From NCBI GenBank assembly GCA_020746105.1, contig CM036631.1, forward strand, positions 13,392,558 to 13,456,557: 64,000 nucleotides of DNA, read 5' to 3'. Position numbers and translations under genes: made by a program. The stretch comes from Trogon surrucura. Lineage: Eukaryota; Chordata; Aves; Trogoniformes; Trogonidae. Below the pieces are notes generated by a model. It did not search any database and had not been told where the DNA came from. It was given only the letters and a program-made list of their open reading frames with translations. Positions 23,559 to 33,909 of the stretch are shown piece after piece. The stretch's first letter is position 1. Each line of letters opens with the position of its first letter.

Positions 23559-26500
23559 GTATGAAGAATGTTGATTCAGACTGAAATGACCTACCCTGTT
23601 CCATCTTCTGCTTAGATCTACTTAGAAGCTAGTGGAAGGAAAATGAGAAAGGGAAGGCAAATAGAGCACATCTAAATTAAGATGAAAAAGAAAAGAAAAA
23701 TAATAGGTTAAAGGTTAGAAGAAAAAATTCAAATAAAGACAGTTCAGTAAACCTCTAAGTATGAATTGACACTTCCCTTCTGCCTGCTAGTCTTTGGTTC
23801 TGCACGATGGTGATAAGCATAGTGCACATGTGGACTTCCTTTAGATGCACAGTGGTTTAAAACCCTCAAGATTTTAAGCACCTAGTTTAGAAACTCAGAC
23901 TTTAGAAGTAGAAGAATCACAGTAGGTGTGACCTACTTTTCCTAGGGTCCACTGCCTTGTTGAACAAATGTTGCATTTTCCCAAAAGTAAGCTCCAACAT
24001 GGAAAAGCTCACAGTGCTGGCACTGTGGCAGTACTGCAGAGTAACCACTGTGCCTCTGTAGTTGCTCAGGTGAAGATTTTTCCGTTAAGACTACTCTGAA
24101 TGCTGCCAACATGCTGTGTGGGCTCCAGAGCAGTTTAGATGCATCAGTTTAGCTCATATCACCATTTTGTCAGCTAAAGTAGTAACTGTTAAGTGATTTA
24201 TCCCATTATGACATAAGAAATCTATGGCTAAGTTGGATTCGGATTCTAAATACGAAGATATCATTCATCAAACCGTATTTCCTACTTTGAAGGGCTGTAA
24301 TTCAATTCATGTACTTCTAAACACTCTATACTCTCTGCACATCACAGCAAGGACAATAAAATAATCCACACCAGTTGCTTAAACAGCTCTTTAGGGCACT
24401 TGTATTTACAACGCATATCAAAGCAAAATGGGCAAGGCAGAGGTGGAAAGAAACAGATTCGAGAACGAAATTTGTCCTTCAGGCAGTGAAGGTCAGGGGA
24501 TGTAATGGAGTAGTCACACTGAATCTCCTCCGGGAGATGGATTTGACACACCACATTTTGGTGCTATTTTCTGGTCTGTTGTGGTGTTTTACAAAGGACT
24601 GAGCATAGTTAAGAGACTGCCTTTTGCCTAGCTTTCAAAAGGGAGACAGATATGATCACAAAGATGATTATATTTTACATGCTGTATCCTTCTGATTAAT
24701 ACTGGACTATTGACGAACAGCAAGAGCTAAAACAGCTGAGCAAGTCCAGGATCCAGGAGTCCCCTTTGCCCTTACCCCATCAAAACTAATAATATTTAAA
24801 AGTAGTCTTCTGCTCTCATGAGATACTGTGTGCTATTGGGAGATAACTGAATACAAAATCTGGAACAGCGCTATCACAGGGAAGTGACTGTGAAATACTA
24901 CGAGATCAGAAGATACCAGTAACGTCATATAGATGTACCATCAAGTGAGTAGCATTCTGATCCTCTTGTTCTGGTTCTTCCATGTGGATAAAGCAAGAAG
25001 GATTAGGCGTAAGAGAACTTGCTCTTTAGAAAGCAGCTGATATTCTTATTTAGAGGCATGGACTTTCATAGGACAAAAGTCCTAAGTTGCTTGAGCACAA
25101 TTTTGCTGCATGAGGTTTGCAGAGAACATTCCCCTCCCAAAGGCACAGCAGTAGCGTAAAGCCCTGGAGATGCACCGTCATCAACGTTCATGTCTGTCAT
25201 ACACACAGTCATTGCCTGCTTTGATTCATCTTCTCTCTGATCACAAATCTTTTCTAAAATGTTTAACAGAGGGTAAACTACACCAGGCAACACACTGATG
25301 TTCAGGAGGAGGAAACTGCATCTCAGATTTCCAACACCTTACCTGTATATGCCCTACCCTTCTCACAGAACTTTTTTTCCATTTTCAGGGCCATCCCTTA
25401 ATTTGAACAAATATCTCAGAAGTAACAGCCACCCTGTCTACCTCTCCTCTGTACCTTCTTCACAGGTACAGATTCTCTTGTTCTGCAAAACCCTTTAGAA
25501 AGTCAATGCAAAGCAGCTTTAGCACTCTTCGTAACACCTCTCTTCCTTTGATCTTCTGTTCTCACTTCCAAGCATTATTTCATTTATGATCCAGTAAAAC
25601 TCAAACTAGGCCAATGTTGTAGAAAGCTGGGCAGGAATGTCAGCATGTGCTTAAAGTTGAGCGTAGGTACGAGGATCTGACTGAACAGTCATGGCTTAGA
25701 AGCAACGCTCAGAAATTTATAGTCATCAGAAACGGATGCCAAGTAATCAGGGGCTTACGTGGGCTGCTGAAATGGGGCTCGTATTACATGTCAGAGATTG
25801 TCTTCTGTATCTTATGTCAGAAGTGACCCCTTTCCTAGATTAGATAACAAAGCCAGTGCACAGAATATGATGAGAGAAACTCTTTGGTCACAGTAATTAT
25901 AATAATTTATATTTTTAAATTACCAAAAGTATCTTATCTTTAAATTAAAAAAAATGCTATAATGATAAATCTCTTAAAAAAACCCAAACCCACTTAAAAT
26001 TTAAAAAGTAACATTAAGATTCAAAAAAGATTACTATAAAATCAGAACTGTGCTCTAAACTTTGACCTGGAGTCTTATTTTTTAATTGTCTCAAGTCTGG
26101 GATGTTTTTTTCAGATCATGAAGAAACTGAGACATGAAAATGGCATTTTTAGGCAGTAACTCATACATTTAGATTTCTGGGTTTAGGTTTTGGAAAAATT
26201 GCACCTAGTTGTTTTCTTATTACAATACTGCTGGTTTTGTTCACCGGTCCATGTTTTTCTTGGAATGTGGTAATGTGGAATGTTTTAAATTAGGGGTTTT
26301 ACTTTTTACTATCCAATGTCTACTAAATAAGTCCATCATCTAATTCTAAAATGGTGAAGCTGCAAACGTACACTTGTAGCCAGCAATACATATATTTTTA
26401 CTCCAGAGAACTGCTCTTCTGTTCTAAATTTACTGCAGAAAGATTCAGAGACAAAAGACAGGCTCTTTGCCAAACCTAGCAGTGCTTCTTTATAATAACA

Positions 26501-28960
26501 CTTTAGGTCTTTTTAAATATTCTAACTAAATATTGTAAACTGCTGAGAAGTTTCCATCAAGGCTATAATCAATAATAAGAGTTGCTAAGCTTCAGCTGCC
26601 ATAATACCAGAATATTTTGCATATAGTTGTTTCAAATGGAACTATGGAACAAATGAAGGCATTAGATTGGCTGCAAATATTAATGGAAGTCATAATTGAT
26701 ACCATAATTATAAACAGGTTTGAAATATGAGCTGTGTATTGTATTAAAAAGATACAGGATATAACCCCTGCTACTGCAACCCACTGCATATTTTGCCACC
26801 CACCACAACAATCGCTATTGTCTGTTGAATACACGTGCTGTTTGGAGTATGTACTGATGGGTGCATTAACCAGTGTTGAGTCCCCCAAGAGGTTTGGAGT
26901 TGGCATTTGGTTTGAATAAGAAATTTAAAGCTGGAATTACAATCTGATACTTACTTGAAGCTCTAGAAGGTTACCCATACAATTCCTTCTCTTAAAAATC
27001 AGAACAGTTGACCTTGTGATTGAGGCACTGATTTGGGTTCAGTGCCCAGGTCTGATAGACACTTCATCTCTTGACAGATTTCTAGTCCTAAAATTGGCAC
27101 TAACAACACAGTGTTTCATCATCCCCTTTTTGCGTTACTCTCTGCTTATTCTAGTGTGTTTGAGCAGGAACTGTCTCTTTACAGTATGTACAAACAGCGT
27201 ACAAAATTCTGGGCTCTGTCAGTTGGATCTTTAGGTGACTGCAAATGTTGATAGCCCTGCTGATGTTCTTACCAGAAGGAAGAAATCTTTCCCACACACT
27301 TTGTCCATTTTTTTTTTTTTCCAAAAGAAGTTTGAGTCCACAGCTTAATGTCATCTTTCCAGAAAGGAAGAAAAGGAATTTTAAAGTTTCAGTGTCTTTC
27401 TCCTTAGCAAGAAGTTTTGCCTACTGCAGACTGGAACAGGACAGTAAAATGTAGTCTTTCCAAACACCACTCAGCACGCTGCTCCCTGCCTGAAAAAAAT
27501 ACCAAACAGTCCAGTACTTGGAATTACAATGGACATCTCAGAACCACAAACTGAGATGACTTTCGGTTTGATTTGAGTGCTCTGTGATTGACATTGATAG
27601 TGGTTTTGAAGAGGATTGCTAAGTAAGAACCAGAATTATATCATTTTAGAAAGAGTTCATTTGGAGAACCCCGATGTGATAGCTGTGAAGGTACATACAT
27701 TTTCCTTCATATTTCATAAACCAGTAGCCCAAGAGGACCCTAATTTAATGAAGAAAAGGGAAATTACTCCCATCTAGCTTTTCAGAATACTGAACTGGGT
27801 ATTGTCTTGAAGACCACAGATTCTCACATTGCAGATTGTGCTGAAGAAATATTCAAGCTGTCCCCTCCATCTCTTCCTTTCCCCACTTGCCCGAGGCAGA
27901 AGTTTCTAATAGTTTACTTGAAAGGTTCCAGTAATTTCTGTCTGTAGTCTAGGTGTTGAGTAGGTGCATGTCAAGAGCAACATAGTTCTCATCCACGTGG
28001 CATGACTCAGCTTAGGAAGTGGTACTGATGCACTGTCAGGGTGATAAGAAATAAAACCACTTTATGGGTAACAATTCTCATATTTTTTATTTTGTCTAAT
28101 GAAGATCAACACTTGCGCAATCTAGCTGACAGGCTTGTGGACAAAACATTTAATTCCCATCTAGAACTATGGCATATTGTAGCACCGGGCAGGAGAGATG
28201 GGAAGTTCTGGCTTTTAAAATCCCATGCAAACCCCTTCACAACAAAAGAAGTTGGCATGTAATGATTCCTCATGAGAAGTTTTTATTCTCCAAGCACCTC
28301 AGTGCCAAACTGCTCACCTCTTCCCCCTCCCCCACACTTCCAGTAATATTGTATTAGTAGATCTGGAAATATTGAGATTTAAGGGTTTGGGTTGGTTTTA
28401 ACATACAATAAAAACACAGTCAGGAATAGCAGAAGCCTGATGGTTTATGACTTCTGTGACTACCATCTGCCTGCTGGCTCTGTTAATAGGATGAGTGTTA
28501 CCTTGAACTGCTCTTTTTGCTGATTTTGCACTAGAAAGATGTACACTCACTGCAAGGGTCCACATGGAACTTGGACAATTAAATGAGCAGGTTAAGATAG
28601 TGCTGCTGTTCTTGTGTTTATACTTCAGCTTCTAGTCAGTTTGTATAATAATGAACAGATGCAGAACAGGCAGATTTATAAATAAGAAACAGAAACAACC
28701 AAACATCGCATTTTGATAGTATTAACTAGTATTTTCATGTGTGTTCACACTGGAGGTTGTGCCAAACTGTTCAGTCATATGAACATGCAGATCTCCAAAA
28801 GGTCTGGAAAAAATGAATTTCAGTTACTATTCACTCACATGCTCTTTCAGGAAGCAAGATTTTCATCACGCTCACCAGAATGCCACTAACTGAAGAAAAT
28901 CCGATAAACTGAAATAAAACCTGAAAACAACAATTCAAGTTTTATCCTTAATAACATTGA
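23559..28960. other. Unique AT-rich non-coding sequence
   Basis: No gene or repeat recognised. The most AT-rich part is about 25890-26060. A donor-like site on the minus strand near 26952 follows a 36-base open stretch that I consider chance. A 73-codon plus frame at 28041-28262 follows an acceptor-like tract but lacks any supporting similarity. Confidence 0.55.
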
Positions 28961-29283
28961 TCATAGAATGCGTTGGGTGGAAGGGACCTTCAAAGGTCAT
29001 TAAGTCCAGCCCCCTGGGGTGAGCAGGGACATGTTTAACTAGATCAGGTTGCTCAGAGCCCCATCAAGCCTGACCTTGAATGTCTCCAGGGATGGGGCCT
29101 CTACTATCTCTCTGGGCAACCTGTGCCAGCGTTTCACCACCCCCATCATAAAGAACTTCCTAATGTCTAACCAAAATCCACACTGTGCTAGTTTAAAACC
29201 ACTGACCCTTCCCTATCACTGCACACCCTTGTGAACTGCCCCTCCCCAGATCTCCTGTAGCCCCTTCAGGCACTGGAAGGAGA
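28961..29283 (-). mobile_element. Old CR1 3'-end fragment
   Basis: About 320 bases match CR1 in antisense: ATAGAATG remnants of the tail, GGAAGGGACCTTCAAAGGTC, then GATGGGGCCTCTACTATCTC and CTGGGCAACCTGTGCCAG, ending in the CAGGCACTGGAAGG block. This pattern is of the CR1-Y/F type as I remember it, different from the 7577 copy. The tail octamers have decayed and mismatches are many, so the insertion is older. Homology ends near 29283. Confidence 0.93.
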
Positions 29284-29967
29284 GGTGAATATCCACAGTT
29301 CTGTCAGAAATGCCTAGAATGTTGTTTGCAGATATGATGGGAAGGATTTTTAAAGAATGATGTGAATCTAACACATGCGTTTAGACTCACAGCTCCCATT
29401 CATATAATTTATTGTTATTTTTTTTTTAAAAAATGTGTCTCATAAAGACAGGTATTTCTTATTGAGCAGCAATGCACGAGAATTTTTTTTAACCAAGCAC
29501 TTCTCTCAGTGTCAATTACTATTTTAAAATGTACATGTACAAATGCTCTTAGAGCACAGATGCCCCGCATCCTTTTCTTTGTGTGTTCTTGTTGCTAAAC
29601 ACTGCAGAGGCATACAATAAAACAGTTCTCACTTCAAACACCATATATGCATGCAAGGAAAACAATGAAAAGCAGCTTCCTTCACAGTTAAAAAAAAACC
29701 CCACAAACCCAAACCACACAGCTCCTCTATTGCCAGAGTCATATTGCTATGACATTGTATCATTACAGTAATTTTTAAAAATATTTCTTAAGTAGGAGTG
29801 CAGCTGATATTTCACCGGCTCCTTTTACAGATTTCAGTGGCAACCATTCATACACATTATACATGCATTTAATTTTTTATACTGTGATTTCAAGATGAGG
29901 TTCAAGCCCCAAGGTGTCTTCATTAATTAAATGTGTCAGTTTAATGCACACACACAACTATGGTTTC
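29284..29967. other. Unique non-coding sequence; possible 3' UTR of a minus-strand gene
   Basis: Nothing recognised. If the candidate terminal exon just above it is real, this would be its 3' UTR: ATTAAA-type polyadenylation signals in minus orientation lie near 29936-29941 and 29868-29873, but no AATAAA is close by. Confidence 0.4.
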
Positions 29968-30132
29968 TTAAATTTCTGTAGCACAGTAGTATTTCTTGCA
30001 GGTCTTTGTCAGATTGAGTTCTTCATGAAGTTTCCGTTCTAGGGTTCTGTCAAAGTAGAGAGCTTTGTAAAGAGAATCACGCTGCTGGTCAGATGTGAAG
30101 ATGTCAGCCTCTGAAATCACTGGTAGTCTTTG
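29968..30132 (-). CDS. Candidate terminal coding exon, unknown gene
   Basis: I cannot name a gene. On the minus strand a pyrimidine-rich stretch (TTTTCTTTTCCC) and ACAACTCAG form an acceptor-like site ending at 30133. It is followed by 54 open codons and a TAA at 29968-29970. The predicted end reads QRLPVISEADIFTSDQQRDS, then LYKALYFDRTLERKLHEEL and finally NLTKTCKKYYCATEI. This is charged and looks protein-like, with a short helical-looking segment, and carries no signal or membrane segment. A second acceptor-like site (TCATTTCAG) sits upstream at 30223, but that longer version would contain a TGA. The exon lacks a Met. It could equally be a chance frame or part of a decayed gene. Confidence 0.35.
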   Translation of the reverse strand, partial: QRLPVISEADIFTSDQQRDSLYKALYFDRTLERKLHEELNLTKTCKKYYCATEI

Positions 30133-30850
30133 CTGAGTTGTTATGTTGGGAAAAGAAAATACTCTTCAGCAGGCTGCTGTCACATGGAATGGTGGCTGCG
30201 TGTGATACCATCTCCTTGGTACCTGAAATGATACATAAGAATAGGCGCTTCTGCCGTTAATGGTACAAAGAACACTACTTTTGTAAAGACTGCATTAAAC
30301 CACAACCCTCTGGAATCTTACTTACTCAGCTCATGGCTAGTCTTTGTTCTTAGGGTTATTTCTGCACTTTAGCCACTGCCAGGGCGATGTTCAGTGCATG
30401 AACAATTCTAGCAGTAGGATTCAAGACTGAATTCAGTCCGCTCCCTCTTGCTTGTTACACCTCTGATACTCTGCATCCCTTTGGGATTTGTTACAGAAAG
30501 CGAAGTGCAGAAAATCTCCAAAGCAATACCTTTGTGAAATACTTGCCTCCTCTTCCTCCCTCCTTCTCACTTCAAAGACATAACCCACTAGGAATCACTG
30601 AAGAAGAAAAAAAAAAAAGCAGCAAGGCTAAAGCCAGTTTAAAAAAAAAAGCCTGACTCTTCTGCAGCTTTTCAAAGACAGCCTGACATAAGAAACTGAA
30701 AAGTCACTGTTGTCTTATGTGCACAGTTAACGGGAGGGTTGCCTTCATACACAGGCATAACCTTCCACTGAGATGCACACACCTTGCCCCTCACAGCGGC
30801 TGTCTTAATGTAAGAAAGCACCAAAATCTTAATCTTGTTCCAGATCCTGT
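30133..30850. other. Unique non-coding sequence
   Basis: No gene recognised. A minus-strand donor-like GTAAGTAAG lies near 30317-30325. A-runs occur at 30607-30618 and 30641-30650. Confidence 0.55.
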
Positions 30851-30903
30851 TGTTATTATCATCATTATTATTATTATAATCATCATTATCACTATTATCA
30901 TTA
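30851..30903. repeat. Interrupted ATT/ATC trinucleotide microsatellite
   Basis: TTATT, ATC and ATT units alternate for about 50 bases and end exactly where the neighbouring CR1 fragment begins. On the CR1 strand it forms the element's 3' tail, replacing the normal octamers. Confidence 0.85.
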
Positions 30904-31165
30904 TAGAATAGCTGAGGCTGGAGGTACCTCTGCAGACTCTTCAGTCCAACACCCCTGCTCAGAGCAGGGTCAGCCACTGCAGGTTGCCCATGCCCACGTC
31001 CAGTTGTGCTTTGAATCCCCCCAAGGGCAGAGACTCCGTAACGTCCCTAGGCAGTCCATGCTAGTGTCTGACTACCTTCACAGTCAGAGCAGGGTTTTTC
31101 TTATATTTAACGAGTATTTCTTGTATTTCAGTTTGTGCTCGCTGCCTCTTACCCTCTCACTGGAT
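30904..31165 (-). mobile_element. Old CR1 3'-end fragment
   Basis: About 260 diverged bases match CR1 in antisense: AGAATAGCTGAGGCTGGAGG, CAGAGCAGGGTCAGCCACTG, CACGTCCAGTTGTGCTTTGA, the GAGACTCCGTAACGTCCCTA block and the CAGTTTGTGCTCGCTGCCTC block. It resembles CR1-C/D-type 3' ends as I remember them. Divergence is high, so this is an old copy. Homology fades near 31165. Confidence 0.9.
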
Positions 31166-33231
31166 AACACGTCTTAGTGATGATCAATATTTTGCCACTA
31201 CGAAACTAAGAACGTGGGATTTTTTTTCCCTGGTATTTCCTGCGTCCCAATATTTTTTCTCTCTCATACCATCTATCTCAGTTTAAGTTCAGCTCTCACC
31301 CCTGCTATCAGGAGCTACAAAAAACTACAGTAAAAGTTACTTTATTCTAATATTGAACCAGGTATTCATTAAGAGTATGAAGTCTCTCCTCTGCAACTTT
31401 CTCTGCTTACCTTCTAGCAGCATTCCTGTGACAGGACATAAACAGCACAAAAGCGCAGCATTCTGTGAGAAGGCCGTGCTCTGATCACAGCACTCGCTCT
31501 GTGAAGAGTTATCCCAGGCTTCCATTCCCCTTGCTAACCACCAAACAGCTAAGCTACTTAAAAATTAAGATAATTTTTTTTAAGTCTCTGCTAAGCTGAG
31601 ATCTTTTCCTGGCAAGTTCACGGCTGGAACCAATTTTTATAGCCAGGTTACCGAACAAACTAAAAATACAGGACTTAATAGTGGAAAACCTGACACAACC
31701 TAAAGTATAATGGAGCAGGCATGCTGCTGTAAGAGTTCTTTTAAGCCTACAGAAACTAAGCAATGTTAATTATTAATCAAAAGCAAAGCAACCATTTTAA
31801 AAATTTTCAAGGAGATGTGCTTATTTAATTTCTTGCTACTCTGTATTATTTCGTATCAGTAACTGTCAGGCAAAGCCAGCAACATTTACACAACTGCGGG
31901 GACACTGATCAGAAATAATGCAACACATGACACACAGCCTAACAAAAACACTGAATAATCAGCTGTACAGTATTCCTGTCTTAATACGTTTGTGTCTCTT
32001 CCTCCTCATGGCTTTGCCCACCCAAGTGCTCCATATTGACGTGAGCTGCTGTCTTTTCTTTCGTACCGTGAGTACTTCAGAAAATGAGCACCTCTATCAA
32101 TACTACACGGTTTAATCACTGTAGCAAAGAATACCTAAGAAATATATACTGAGCCACAATCAGTTTATGTTTATTTCAAACCCACAGGTACCAAGGAAAT
32201 TTCCCCAAAGGTTATTTGGTTCCATTGTGTTCTTACTTCTTAGCCTTTTTTTACAAAACACAAAAGGTACTTTCATCTTATTTTGTCTTTTGCTACTCTC
32301 TTACCTGGGAGAGGTGGAGAAAATCAAGTTGATAGGTAATTGATTTGTTCAGAAGAAACATCCAGGAATGAAAAGTGAAAAAAGACCACTAATGGAATGA
32401 GAACTGTAGTCAATAAAAACTAATGTGGATTTTAAAATGATACACTGTCAAACAACAGTGCTATAACGCAGACTTAAAAATGCTCTTAATTCATTCTTCA
32501 TCTTCTGTTATTCTAATCTTGGCCATCAGTCTGGAATCTACTATTTTCTCACTACAACCTTAAGGTTGCTGTGAATTAATTGTGTGCTTCTTTCAGTCCT
32601 CATTACAGTCTTTGACACAAGAATGAGTTTTCACAGACGTGAATGCCAGGATGTTCTGATTCTCATTGAATATTCTCATTAATCCATTCTTAGGACAAAA
32701 ACTAATGATAAAGCATGAGCACAAATATTAATTATTTTATTTCTCATGGCTATCTTGGGGACGTAATGAGAATGGAATCATCACCCCTTTTTGGTTCTTA
32801 AAGCAAGGGGTTTTTTTTAAGGATGGAAAATATTCAGAATTAATTTATTCTTGTAATTAAACTGTGAGAAGACCAGAAGCTTCAACCACACCACATTAAT
32901 TCATTCTTGTGCCAATTTTAAGGGCCTAAACCTGTAAGTACCAATTAAAGAGAACAGCAGCAGAGGATACAGGACAGTGGAGTATAAAGCATCAAAAATT
33001 ACTTTTTTAAAAATTATGTGCTGAAAATTGACAACAGTATAGTCCTAGGATGGCCACATGACATAATAATATTGCAAAACACCTGTTTGCATTTCTATTC
33101 ATTTCCAACTGATTTTCTGCATTGGTGACCGTGTGTTAGTACAGTTCCTTTGTTTTCAGTGCCTTTCACCTCTGTCCCTCATCAGCAAATGCACCGGTTT
33201 TTAATGACAGCCAAAGCTCTCAGGACTATTT
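31166..33231. other. Unique AT-rich non-coding sequence
   Basis: No gene or repeat recognised. Confidence 0.6.
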
Positions 33232-33909
33232 TTGAGGCACTGTGGGTGTTGGGGAGCACCAGGACAAGGCTCTCTGGGCTCCGGGCCAGGGGCAGCCCCA
33301 GGGGTGGGGGCAGCTGTGCCCGCGGGGAGGGGAGGACGGGTCAGGTGACCCGCATGGACCAATCACAGTGTTCCTGCCCAGGGGCTCGGCATATAAGGGC
33401 CCCAAGAAGAGCCCCCCGTGCTTGTTGTGCTGTGCCAGCAGCTCGTCAGCCCTTCTCCCTCAGCTGCCGGTGTTCCTGCCCTCTGGTTTTGCGCTGCAGA
33501 GGAGCACCGCTCATCGGGACAGGTTGTCTTCCCCTGTGTCTGTGGGTGGGAGCAGTGTGGCTGCCCCAAGGCTTCCTTTTTCTGTTTTTTTGGGACTGTC
33601 ATTGGGACTCTGGGCTTGGGTGCTCCCATCTGCTGCCAAGTCTAGTTTGGGACTTTGCCACTCAGGACCTACCTGCCCTCCAGAAGTCATGGTTTCTGTA
33701 CTAATGTAGTCTCTTGTATCTTTGAATATACTTTAGTATTATTTTCTTTTTTTTTTATTAAACTGATTCATGTTTTTTTCCCAACCTCTAAGTCTCTCTC
33801 CCTGGTTCCCCCATTACCCTCCCCTGAGAAGGTGGTGGGGCAACCACGGAGAGCATCTGTCATAGAGTTTAGCGGCTGGCCCAGCCATAGAGCTGTTATG
33901 ATTTGCCCA
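33232..33909 (+). mobile_element. Second solo LTR, same family as 20899
   Basis: A segment of about 0.67 kb has the same order of parts as the first LTR: a GC-rich U3 part, the inverted repeat GGTCAGGTGACC, CCAAT at 33359-33363, a CATATAAG box at 33390-33397, and a T-rich region with an ATTAAA signal near 33757. The first 170 bases are very similar to the first LTR, while the middle part is much more diverged. This fits two insertions from different subfamilies better than the two ends of one provirus. The 3' edge is uncertain (about 33897-33909), and no target-site duplication could be defined. It carries no viral genes. Confidence 0.75.
33390..33397 (+). promoter_or_regulatory. TATA box of the second LTR
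   Basis: CATATAAG in the same position relative to CCAAT and the GGTCAGGTGACC inverted repeat as in the first LTR. Confidence 0.55.

Noticed and set aside
28041-28262. 73-codon plus frame that looks moderately protein-like
   Set aside because: The acceptor-like site is weak, there is no linked exon and I recognise no family.
33150-33709. Long overlapping frames of 155-184 codons
   Set aside because: They lie inside the GC-rich second LTR, overlap on both strands and resemble no protein; the first LTR shows the same pattern at 20859-21282.
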